Shown in pieces: positions 1 through 6,270 of a DNA stretch of 8,192 bases (positions are counted from its first letter, which is position 1; the number at the start of each line of letters is the position of its first letter). Both the position numbers and the translations under genes were made by a program. Origin of the DNA: Candidatus Latescibacterota bacterium (lineage in GTDB: Bacteria > Krumholzibacteriota > Krumholzibacteriia > Krumholzibacteriales > WJIX01); assembly GCA_030621255.1 (NCBI GenBank), contig JAUXHZ010000037.1, positions 1 through 8,192 on the forward strand, written 5' to 3'. Below the pieces are notes generated by a model. It was not told where the DNA came from. It ran no database searches and was given only the letters and a program-made list of their open reading frames with translations.

Positions 1-1755
1 TACACTATTTTTTTCAAGGTCGATGCGGTAGAGTTTCTGATGTTGGTCTGCGGACGTACCGGTAAATACAGCGACCGGTTTATCGCCGGCAAAATCACCT
101 GATGAGATCACATCACAACCGGTTTGCAGCTCTTTAAAGTTCCGGCGGCGGGCAGAATATCTAAAGAGCCTGACAAACGATTTGTTTTCAGCGACAAGAT
201 AGATGTTGTTATCCGACTTTGACCAGTAAGTTCTTCTCACGGAGGGTTTAAATTCCCTGGTTATCGCTGTAACATCCTTGCTTTCGGGGTCAAATATATA
301 CACCTGGCCATCGTAATCATTTGGAATCGTATTTTCAGAAACATTCTTTCCAATCTTTCCGAATGAAGATGCTCCTGCGGAGACAGCTATTTTTTTTCCA
401 TCAGGAGACCACACAGCGTTGTTGAACCATTTCCCTTTCCAGAGGACCTCGCTGCTTGCCGCCTTCAGATTAACCCGGACAAGTTCCGTTTTCTGATATG
501 GTCTTTCTGAAAGATCTTCGTAACTGCGTGTGATAAGGATATCTTCCCCATCCGGATGAATATCGGCAAGATGGGAAGTGTATTTCCCTGTTGTAATTTT
601 TCTTGTAGTACCATTCCTTACCGATAGTAGATATAGGTATGATCTATGCCGGGCGAAATTGGTCCTATCGGATATTCCGCGGTGCCTCTTTACGCCGTCT
701 TCATTTTTTTCAGCTTCTGCAGAGGCTGAATAGATGATAAATTCACCGTCCGGGCTCCACTTATAGCTTTCAAATCTCTTGATCGATTCAGAAATATTTT
801 TATCATTACCGGATTTCAGTTCTATGATTCTTATAGATGTTTTCTCTTTTTTGGATACGGTATATGACAGCGATTTTCCGTCCGGAGTCCATTTGAATCC
901 CTTTATGCCTTCGCGGCAGATAATTGTTCTTACAAGGCTTCCGTCCGCGCTATTTCTGATTTCCAGTTTGTTTTCTATCTCTCCATCGGGGGAAATAATA
1001 GTGCGAATCATCAAGGCGGCAAGGTTGCCGTCCGGGGAAAGATTAACGCTGTTTATGTGAGGGGGATCTAGAATATCTCCAATAGTTATATTTCTGACGG
1101 GGACCAGAGACAAACGTGTGTCAGGTTCGGGTGTTTTCTGCGTCTCTATGAAGGCGTCGAATTTCCATGAGTCTATTGTATCTCCGGGGGCACAGACGGT
1201 TTTTACAATTATAGTGTGTTTTCCCCTTTTAAGTTTTACGGTTCCCTTCTTGTATTCTTCAGTCCCGTTCTCTTTACATTCTATGATGCTTTTCCCGTCT
1301 ATCATCAGTTTAAAGGGGTGTGTTCCTTTTGCTTTAAATTGCAATTCCGCCCAACGGGGCAGTTCCAGGTATGAGGCTAAATATGCTGTTTCAGGTTTAC
1401 GCGGGCCGTTTGATAGTATGACACCCGCATCGTCCGTTTTTACTACTTTCCACGAGAATCTCTGCCGGACAGGAAAATTGATTTCCTTCCCGGCTTCAGG
1501 TTGTAATTGTTCAGGGGGAATAAAATCGTATGACAGGAGAAAAATGCTTTTGGCTTCTTCCTTTTCTTCTTCATTGAAGGTCGGAAAGGGGGTCGAGGCT
1601 GGGCCAAGGACCAGCCATTCTTCAATTTTAAGACCGATCTTCTCTTCGTTGGCGGTCTCTTCAATTTGATTATTTGCCGGAGCCGATCGGGAGAAGATTG
1701 ATAGACAGCAAAAGATGCAAATCGCGATCAGAAGAATTTTTTTCAATGATTTCAT
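1..1755 (-). CDS. Exported beta-propeller protein, probable S9-family (prolyl oligopeptidase-like) peptidase, 3' part beyond window
   Basis: The frame is open for 585 codons from ATG 1755 to the left edge, and I checked every codon for stops. An AAAGGA-type ribosome binding site precedes the ATG. Residues 1-25 form a signal peptide (MKSLKK followed by a hydrophobic run). Residues 45-52 read EEWLVLGP, an entry motif I associate with N-terminal domains of some S9 peptidases. Residues of about 120-210 look like a beta-sandwich (ELPRWAELQFKAKG, then MIDGK and LKRGKHTIIVK). From about residue 235 there are five W/H-[ST]-PDG blade motifs: SPDG 240, WTPDG 289, WSPDG 333, HPDG 400 and WSPDG 449. These are the TolB/DPP-IV-type propeller signature. 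S9 peptidases place such a propeller before an alpha/beta-hydrolase domain with a Ser-Asp-His triad. That part would lie to the left and is not visible, so peptidase activity is inferred. A TolB-like propeller protein without a hydrolase domain is the main alternative. Confidence 0.8.
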   Translation of the reverse strand, partial: MKSLKKILLIAICIFCCLSIFSRSAPANNQIEETANEEKIGLKIEEWLVLGPASTPFPTFNEEEKEEAKSIFLLSYDFIPPEQLQPEAGKEINFPVRQRFSWKVVKTDDAGVILSNGPRKPETAYLASYLELPRWAELQFKAKGTHPFKLMIDGKSIIECKENGTEEYKKGTVKLKRGKHTIIVKTVCAPGDTIDSWKFDAFIETQKTPEPDTRLSLVPVRNITIGDILDPPHINSVNLSPDGNLAALMIRTIISPDGEIENKLEIRNSADGSLVRTIICREGIKGFKWTPDGKSLSYTVSKKEKTSIRIIELKSGNDKNISESIKRFESYKWSPDGEFIIYSASAEAEKNEDGVKRHRGISDRTNFARHRSYLYLLSVRNGTTRKITTGKYTSHLADIHPDGEDILITRSYEDLSERPYQKTELVRVNLKAASSEVLWKGKWFNNAVWSPDGKKIAVSAGASSFGKIGKNVSENTIPNDYDGQVYIFDPESKDVTAITREFKPSVRRTYWSKSDNNIYLVAENKSFVRLFRYSARRRNFKELQTGCDVISSGDFAGDKPVAVFTGTSADQHQKLYRIDLEKNSV

Positions 1756-1796
1756 GATTTCCTTTCGGTTAAATGTTTTAATTAACAACTTACCGG

Positions 1797-1825
1797 ATAT
1801 TATTACTTTCCGGAGCATTTTTCAA
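1797..1825 (-). promoter_or_regulatory. Sigma70-like promoter for the propeller/peptidase gene
   Basis: Read on the minus strand, a -35 box TTGAAA (1820-1825) is followed by exactly 17 bases and a -10 box TAATAT (1797-1802). Transcription would start near 1790, giving a leader of about 35 nt before ATG 1755. Two short inverted repeats lie here (CCGGA/TCCGG at 1793-1813 and GGAGC/GCTCC at 1812-1833). They overlap the -10 and -35 boxes and could be chance or an operator. The call is by eye against the consensus. Confidence 0.5.
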
Positions 1826-1854
1826 GAAGCTCCTTAAGGTAAATTCGATAATAT

Positions 1855-1883
1855 TTGAAAAGTGAAAGTAAAATGATTATTCT
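1855..1883 (+). promoter_or_regulatory. Possible sigma70-like promoter for the thioredoxin lipoprotein gene
   Basis: TTGAAA (1855-1860), a 17-base spacer and TATTCT (1878-1883) face right in an AT-rich divergent intergenic region. The start point would be near 1890, with a leader of about 64 nt before GTG 1954. The -10 matches the consensus at only four of six positions, so this is a weak call supported mainly by location. Confidence 0.35.
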
Positions 1884-1953
1884 TTTCACAATATATTATG
1901 GATTAAATAAAAGAAGATAGTGTAATACTGTTTGTTATGGAAAGGGAGTTGCT

Positions 1954-2442
1954 GTGAAAAATATCAAGAAGATTATCCTTGCCGGGGCCATTATTTTTAT
2001 GTTGACCGGCTGTGAGAATGCCGGGTCCTCTGGTGAATGGCTTTCAATTGAAAGGGGATTAGCCCTTGCCGAAAAAGAAAACAAGACTGTCGTAATAGAT
2101 TTTTACACTTCTTGGTGTAAATGGTGTAAGGTAATGGAAGAGCGTACCTTTTCCGAGGATAATGTTGCGAAATACTTAAGAAAAAACTATGTCTGCATTA
2201 GAGTTAACGCGGAGGATAAAAATAATACATTCAAGTACAGGGATAATGAATACAGTCCCTTTTCTCTGGCTCGGAAGCTTGGAGTCCGGGGATATCCCTC
2301 ACTGGCATATCTGGAAAGTGACGGGGAACTGATTCAGGTTGTACCGGGATTTATACCTCCGGAGACTTATATTAAAGTATTAAAATATTTCCGGGAGGGG
2401 CATTATAAAAAGAATATATCTCTGAAAAGCTTTATAGAGTAG
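1954..2442 (+). CDS. Thioredoxin-fold lipoprotein with CKWC active site
   Basis: This 162-residue protein is probably an envelope thiol-disulfide reductant or isomerase. GTG 1954 is chosen because AAAGGGAG (1941-1948) sits five bases upstream and because the encoded N-terminus is a proper lipoprotein signal (MKNIKK, hydrophobic run, lipobox LTGC with lipidated Cys20). The mature part has the order of a thioredoxin_7/DsbD-C-terminal type fold. VVIDFYTSWCKWC holds the redox pair Cys55 and Cys58, followed by KVMEERTF, and the cis-proline loop is GYPS (Pro115). WCxWCKxME with a following TF is typical of that family rather than of classical thioredoxin. It lies 99 nt before a phosphofructokinase gene with no evident terminator between, so co-transcription is possible, but no functional link is obvious. 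It is the second thiol-redox lipoprotein in the window, beside the Sec-containing one at 6271-7488. The physiological partner is unknown. Confidence 0.85.
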   Translation: MKNIKKIILAGAIIFMLTGCENAGSSGEWLSIERGLALAEKENKTVVIDFYTSWCKWCKVMEERTFSEDNVAKYLRKNYVCIRVNAEDKNNTFKYRDNEYSPFSLARKLGVRGYPSLAYLESDGELIQVVPGFIPPETYIKVLKYFREGHYKKNISLKSFIE

Positions 2443-2526
2443 TAAAACGGCAAAAAGATCTAATTTGTGATCACGCGTGAACAGGGAATGCCCGGTTTCA
2501 TAGCAGGTTACCGTATTTTGAATTGC

Positions 2527-2535
2527 GAGGGAGGT
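2527..2535 (+). promoter_or_regulatory. Ribosome binding site that fixes the phosphofructokinase start
   Basis: GAGGGAGGT ends six bases before ATG 2542. The frame is open back to a GTG at 2467, but that longer form would add 25 residues with no family counterpart and has no Shine-Dalgarno. The start is therefore ATG 2542. Confidence 0.8.
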
Positions 2536-2541
2536 TATTTA

Positions 2542-3627
2542 ATGAGAATAGGTGTATTGACAGGCGGAGGAGATGCCCCGGGGTTAAATCCGGCAATAGC
2601 GGGAATTGTAGAGAGAGCTTCAAAATATGGTTATGAAATTATCGGCCTGAAACGAGGGTGGGAAGCCCTTGTGGCTAAAGACACAACCCCATATGTGGTG
2701 GAGCTTGGCCCCGAGATTGTCCGTGAGTACAGCCGTCTTGGCGGCAGCAGGCTTCAGTGCAGCAGAACAAACCCGGTGTCCGAGGGAAGAGACCGGACAG
2801 AACTGGTAATAGAAAATGCGAAGAAGCTGGGGCTGGATGTAGTCATAGCAATAGGGGGAGATGACACGCTGGGTGCCGGAGCTGTTCTGAATGATAGAGG
2901 TGTGCCGATTGTTGGGATCCCGAAGACGATTGACAGGGATCTGGCCGGGACGGAGTATTCTCTGGGATATGATACAGCGCTTAATGTTATTTGTGATTCC
3001 GCCGAACAGATATCTCATTCCGCCAGGTCTCACCAGACTATTTTTTTCCTTGAGGTTATGGGCCGGCACGCGGGTTGGCTCGCGCTCAGAGGCGGAGAAG
3101 CGGCATTTGCTGATGTAATTCTGATACCGGAGTACTCTCTTAAAATAGAGAAGCTGATCTCACTTCTGGAAGAGAAGCTTGATAAAAGCAGCCGGATGGG
3201 GCTTGATCATATGTACAAATTGATAGTTGTAGCTGAAGGCGCTCACATAGCGGGTGAGGAGGAAGTCAGGAAAGACGCCAAGCTGGATGAATTCGGGCAC
3301 TATAGCATCGGTGGAGTAGGGAATTATCTTAAAGGCCTTCTCGAACATAACTTTGAGCATACCAGATATATGGCGCTTGCCTACTTACAGCGGGGAGCTT
3401 CCCCTTCACAAAAGGACAGGCAGATGGGGAGGCGTTTCGGGAATAACGCAGTGGAAATGGTCAAGAATGGAGATGTCGGCTATATGGTGGCTATGCAGAA
3501 ATCACGTTTAGTTAAGGTGCCTCTCAAAGAGGTGAAAAAATCTCCCAGCCTTGTCGATGTTGACAAGTATTACGACAGGGACAGGCTGAATGTAAAAATT
3601 GAATGGACTCATTCGGACATAAGTTGA
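2542..3627 (+). CDS. pfkA: 6-phosphofructokinase, predicted pyrophosphate-dependent
   Basis: This 361-residue cytoplasmic enzyme phosphorylates fructose 6-phosphate to the 1,6-bisphosphate. The phosphofructokinase signatures are all present: MRIGVLTGGGDAPGLN at the N-terminus, the LGGSRLQCSRTNP segment (67-78), GGDDT (105-109), PKTID (127-131), MGRHAGWLA (173-181), IPE (195-197) and YLQRG (281-285). The Asp of GGDDT and the Lys of PKTID replace the two glycines found at these places in classical ATP enzymes such as E. coli PfkA. That Asp/Lys pair is the established marker of PPi-dependent members, so the phosphoryl donor is probably pyrophosphate and the reaction reversible. The catalytic Asp131 and the following Asp133 are kept, but the residue between them is Arg (TIDRD) instead of the usual Asn. 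The gene ends in TGA, which shows that TGA works as a stop in this genome. The family call is near certain. The donor is inferred from residues, and pfp would be an equally fair symbol. Confidence 0.93.
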   Translation: MRIGVLTGGGDAPGLNPAIAGIVERASKYGYEIIGLKRGWEALVAKDTTPYVVELGPEIVREYSRLGGSRLQCSRTNPVSEGRDRTELVIENAKKLGLDVVIAIGGDDTLGAGAVLNDRGVPIVGIPKTIDRDLAGTEYSLGYDTALNVICDSAEQISHSARSHQTIFFLEVMGRHAGWLALRGGEAAFADVILIPEYSLKIEKLISLLEEKLDKSSRMGLDHMYKLIVVAEGAHIAGEEEVRKDAKLDEFGHYSIGGVGNYLKGLLEHNFEHTRYMALAYLQRGASPSQKDRQMGRRFGNNAVEMVKNGDVGYMVAMQKSRLVKVPLKEVKKSPSLVDVDKYYDRDRLNVKIEWTHSDIS

Positions 3628-3648
3628 TTTTTTATACGGCACTGTAAT

Positions 3649-3671
3649 AGGGGGAGGCTAATCCTCTCACT
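3649..3671. terminator. Hairpin between convergent genes, possible bidirectional terminator
   Basis: AGGGGGAGG (3649-3657) and CCTCTCACT (3663-3671) can pair over nine positions, with one G-U and one mismatch, around a 5-base loop. It lies between the TGA of the phosphofructokinase gene (3627) and the TAG of the convergent methyltransferase gene (3691). No T-run follows on either side, so it is not a standard intrinsic terminator. Position is its best support. Confidence 0.3.
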
Positions 3672-3690
3672 GCTAAATCATCAATGCGGG

Positions 3691-4842
3691 CTATTCGATT
3701 TTTTTGAAATGAATGACTGTCTCTATGTGGAATGTTCCCGGGAAAAGATCAATAAGATAGATGCCGGAAGGAGTATAACCTGCTTGAATCAGCCGGGAGG
3801 TATCTCTCGCGAGTGTGGGTGGGTCACAGGATATTATTATAAGTTCCTCCGGTTTGTGCCTTACGATTTCTTCAAGGACCTTCTTTGCTATTCCTGATCT
3901 TGGAGGATCGGCGAGGATGAGTTTGACTTTCCCCATTTTCTTAAATTTTTGTTCTACATTACCCTTTATAAAATTTGTATTCGGGATTTTGTTCAGTTTT
4001 GCGGCCGCGCGTGCATTCTCACACGCTTTTTCGGCCCCCTCTATTCCGATAATTTGTGTTGCTTTTCCAGCAAGCGGCAGTGTGAAAAATCCGGCGCCGC
4101 AATATAGATCCACAATTTTATTAGTCTTTTTTCGGATTAGAGAAAGGACTAACTCAAGAAGCTTGTTATTAAGAAGAGTGTTTACCTGGAAGAATGTCTC
4201 CGGAGAGATAGGGAAGAAATATCCTCCGGCTTCCATAAGTATATCAGGGGGGCTGAAGGTCTTGTTCAGGCCCCAGAAGTGAATCGCCCCGAACTTGTCC
4301 ATACGGACACGCACTTCACTGTTTGGTTTTAGAGAATCATTGCTGAGCCCGGCGATCGCTTCTCTCATGCTTTTCGGTAAAAGGAGACAGCCATTTTGAG
4401 GAAATGGTATAACTTTGTCCGATTCGGCCATAACGAAACCTGGACGGCCGGATTCGTCTGTACGGAAGATAGAATGATTTCTGTATCCAAAACGTGATGG
4501 GGAGGGAATGATATCGTTAATCACGGCTTTAAATTTGCCGATTTTCTCAAATGTTTCAAGAACCGTATTTTTTTTGGTTTTAATCTCATCTTCATAGTCA
4601 AGGTGAAGAAAATGGCAGCCTCCGCATTTGCCGAAATTGGGGCATTCGGGGGTTTTTCTCATACTTGAAGGTTCAAGAATTTCTTCTATACGCCCGAAAA
4701 TGACCTTTCCCTTCTTTTTTTCAACGGAGAATTTAACCTTATCTCCGGGGGCTGTATATGGCAGGAATACCGTTTCACCCTCATAGAACGCCAGGCCGAA
4801 CCCGCCCTGTATTATCTTTTTAACGGTTGTTATATCCTTCAT
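3691..4842 (-). CDS. rlmD: RNA uracil-C5 methyltransferase, RlmD/RlmCD (RumA) type
   Basis: This 383-residue cytoplasmic enzyme transfers a methyl group from SAM to C5 of a uracil in RNA, probably 23S rRNA. An N-terminal TRAM domain (about residues 3-58) is followed by the four [4Fe-4S] cysteines of the family: Cys67, Cys73, Cys76 (CPNFGKCGGC) and Cys152. The methyltransferase fold then shows FFQVN (about 217-221), the SAM loop DLYCGAGFF (245-253), DPPRSG (312-317) and the catalytic nucleophile Cys339 in SCDPPTLARD. A HIETV motif near the C-terminus carries the conserved Glu374. The start is ATG 4842, because AAAAGGAG lies eight bases upstream. The in-frame GTG at 4851 would overlap that site. 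The protein is shorter than E. coli RlmD (433 residues). Family membership is secure, but the exact target uridine, and RlmC, RlmD or the dual-site RlmCD, cannot be told from sequence. Confidence 0.9.
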   Translation of the reverse strand: MKDITTVKKIIQGGFGLAFYEGETVFLPYTAPGDKVKFSVEKKKGKVIFGRIEEILEPSSMRKTPECPNFGKCGGCHFLHLDYEDEIKTKKNTVLETFEKIGKFKAVINDIIPSPSRFGYRNHSIFRTDESGRPGFVMAESDKVIPFPQNGCLLLPKSMREAIAGLSNDSLKPNSEVRVRMDKFGAIHFWGLNKTFSPPDILMEAGGYFFPISPETFFQVNTLLNNKLLELVLSLIRKKTNKIVDLYCGAGFFTLPLAGKATQIIGIEGAEKACENARAAAKLNKIPNTNFIKGNVEQKFKKMGKVKLILADPPRSGIAKKVLEEIVRHKPEELIIISCDPPTLARDTSRLIQAGYTPSGIYLIDLFPGTFHIETVIHFKKIE

Positions 4843-4850
4843 GGAAGTCA

Positions 4851-4858
4851 CTCCTTTT
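4851..4858 (-). promoter_or_regulatory. Ribosome binding site that fixes the methyltransferase start
   Basis: On the minus strand AAAAGGAG lies eight bases before ATG 4842. The longer in-frame GTG start at 4851 would begin inside this site and is therefore unlikely. Confidence 0.75.
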
Positions 4859-4900
4859 CAGGCTTAGTGTGGCGATATCAGATTGAATCCCAAAGATACA

Positions 4901-4925
4901 AGGAAAGTGAACGGTTCTCTTTCCT
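4901..4925. repeat. 25-bp imperfect palindrome in a divergent promoter region
   Basis: AGGAAAG (4901-4907) is mirrored by CTTTCCT (4919-4925). Inside, after a single T/T mismatch, GAA pairs with TTC around a central CGG. The arms therefore match at 10 of 11 positions about one centre. It sits between the methyltransferase gene (minus) and the aminotransferase gene (plus), outside both coding regions. It could be an operator for a dimeric regulator or an RNA hairpin in the methyltransferase leader. No U-run argues against a simple terminator. Confidence 0.45.
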
Positions 4926-4984
4926 GAAGGATACATTCTGAATCGATAAATTGAAAGTGTAAAAAAACGGAAGGTTAATAACAC

Positions 4985-5013
4985 TTTACCTCCTCTTTTT
5001 GGAATACTATACT
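4985..5013 (+). promoter_or_regulatory. Sigma70-like promoter for the aminotransferase gene
   Basis: TTTACC (4985-4990), a 17-base spacer and TATACT (5008-5013) match the consensus at four and five of six positions. The start point would be near 5020, giving a leader of about 43 nt to ATG 5063. It lies 60 bases downstream of the palindrome at 4901-4925. Confidence 0.5.
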
Positions 5014-5062
5014 GAACCGGTATATCGTATGTGCGTTTAATATTTGGAGTTTGGAGGGATAG

Positions 5063-6178
5063 ATGGAAGTAAAACTATTGGATTTGATCCCGCAACATGA
5101 AAAAATTAAGGATGAGATTCACCGGGCCGTGGACCAGGTTTTTAACAGCCAGCAGTTTATACTAGGTCCTTCCGTAGACAGATTTGAAAAAAGTATGGAG
5201 AGCTATTACGGTGTTGAGCATGCTGTTGGAACCGCTTCGGGATCGGATGCAATACTTCTTTCTCTTATGGCCCTGGGTATAGGGCCCGGTGACGAAGTTA
5301 TAACCACTCCGTACACTTTTTTTTCCACGGTAAGTTCAATAGTGAGAGTTGGCGCCACTCCCGTTTTTGCCGATATAGATCCTCGGACATTTAATATTGA
5401 TCCGGAAAAAGCGGCTTCAGCTTTCTCGGAACGGACAAAAGCCGTGATTGTTGTTCACCTGTTCGGCCAGAGCGTTGAGATGGATCAGTTTACAGAGATT
5501 GCTGCTGAAAGAGGGGTGTTCATAGTTGAAGATGCGTGTCAGTCAATCGGGGCGCTTTATCATGGTAAGAGATGTGGAATGTTCGGTGATGTTGGGTGTT
5601 TTTCATTTTTCCCTTCAAAGAATCTTGGAGGCCCCGGTGACGGCGGAATGGTTATAACAGACAGCAGTGATATCGCGGACAGAATCAGAGCCCTTCGCAT
5701 GCACGGGGAAGAAGAGAAGTACAAGCACAAATATGTCGGGATAAACAGCAGGCTGGACGCTCTTCAGGCGGCTGTATTGGAAGTTAAGCTTCGATACCTT
5801 GAAGAATGGAACAGGGCTAGACGCCTAAACGCTTCACGGTATGAAAAGGCCTTTTCCGGCCTTCGGGGGATAACCCCTCCCTTTATCGAAGAGTATAACG
5901 AGAGTACATTTAACCAGTATGTTATTCGTACACCCCGGAGAGATGAGATGCGTGCATACCTTACCGATAAAGGGATAGGTACGGCGATTTACTACCCGGT
6001 GCCCCTTCATTGCCAGGAGTGTTTTTCATTTCTCGGATGGGAGAGGGGAAGACTGCCCGAATCGGAAAGGGCGGCTGATGAAACCCTTGCCCTCCCCGTT
6101 TATCCTGAACTGGGTATTCAGAAGCAGAATTATGTTATTAAAACAATTACGGAATTTCTTGATAAAAGGTCTCTGTAG
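5063..6178 (+). CDS. DegT/DnrJ/EryC1/StrS-family PLP-dependent sugar aminotransferase
   Basis: This 371-residue cytoplasmic enzyme would transfer an amino group, usually from glutamate, to a keto group of a nucleotide-activated sugar, feeding surface polysaccharide, glycoprotein or glycolipid synthesis. ATG 5063 is preceded by GGAGG five bases upstream. The family order is clear: FILGPSVDRFE (32-42), the PLP-phosphate region TASGSDAILL (57-66), TTPYTFFST (81-89), EDACQSIGA (156-164) with the PLP-ring Asp157, and FFPSKNLGG with the Schiff-base Lys186. RMHG (212-215) and YVGINSRLDALQAA (224-237) follow, then IYYPVPLHCQ (309-318) near the C-terminus. The length is normal. RMHG...KY.HK with NSRLDALQAA resembles WbpE/FdtB-like members, but substrate assignment within this family is unreliable, so no symbol is given. 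It is unusual to see it alone, with no glycosyltransferase or nucleotide-sugar enzyme in the window. Confidence 0.9.
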   Translation: MEVKLLDLIPQHEKIKDEIHRAVDQVFNSQQFILGPSVDRFEKSMESYYGVEHAVGTASGSDAILLSLMALGIGPGDEVITTPYTFFSTVSSIVRVGATPVFADIDPRTFNIDPEKAASAFSERTKAVIVVHLFGQSVEMDQFTEIAAERGVFIVEDACQSIGALYHGKRCGMFGDVGCFSFFPSKNLGGPGDGGMVITDSSDIADRIRALRMHGEEEKYKHKYVGINSRLDALQAAVLEVKLRYLEEWNRARRLNASRYEKAFSGLRGITPPFIEEYNESTFNQYVIRTPRRDEMRAYLTDKGIGTAIYYPVPLHCQECFSFLGWERGRLPESERAADETLALPVYPELGIQKQNYVIKTITEFLDKRSL

Positions 6179-6259
6179 AAACTTGGGTATCTCCTTGAAG
6201 AAGTCCAATATGCGGCAAGGATTATTCGAATGTGCGGATTAGTCATGAACGATTGGGAC

Positions 6260-6264
6260 AGGAG
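6260..6264 (+). promoter_or_regulatory. Ribosome binding site that fixes the selenoprotein start
   Basis: AGGAG lies six bases before ATG 6271, whose product starts directly with a lipoprotein signal. The frame is also open from a GTG at 6232, but that start has no site and would bury the signal peptide behind 13 mostly polar residues. Confidence 0.7.
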
Positions 6265-6270
6265 ACGGAA

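Noticed and set aside
742..1038. Recurring CCGTCCGG-like strings on the plus strand
   Set aside because: They are the reverse complement of codons for the SPDG/TPDG blade motifs of the propeller, so they are explained by protein repeats and not by a DNA element.
1118..1669. Plus-strand open frame of 183 codons
   Set aside because: It lies wholly antisense to the signal-peptide and sandwich region of the propeller gene, has no ribosome binding site, and its product shows no recognisable motif.
2471..2480. Perfect 10-bp palindrome TCACGCGTGA between the thioredoxin and phosphofructokinase genes
   Set aside because: It is too short to assign. No spaced half-sites or promoter boxes around it fit a known operator, and such palindromes occur by chance.
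2620..3069. Minus-strand open frame of 149 codons
   Set aside because: It is antisense to the core motifs of the phosphofructokinase gene and has no start signal.
3815..4282. Plus-strand open frame of 155 codons
   Set aside because: It is antisense to the methyltransferase gene, whose catalytic motifs are encoded on the other strand. The predicted product has no domain features.
6183..6226. Possible promoter for the selenoprotein gene (TTGGGT or TTGAAG with weak -10 boxes)
   Set aside because: No pairing gives both an acceptable -10 hexamer and 16-18 base spacing. The gene may instead be read from the aminotransferase promoter.
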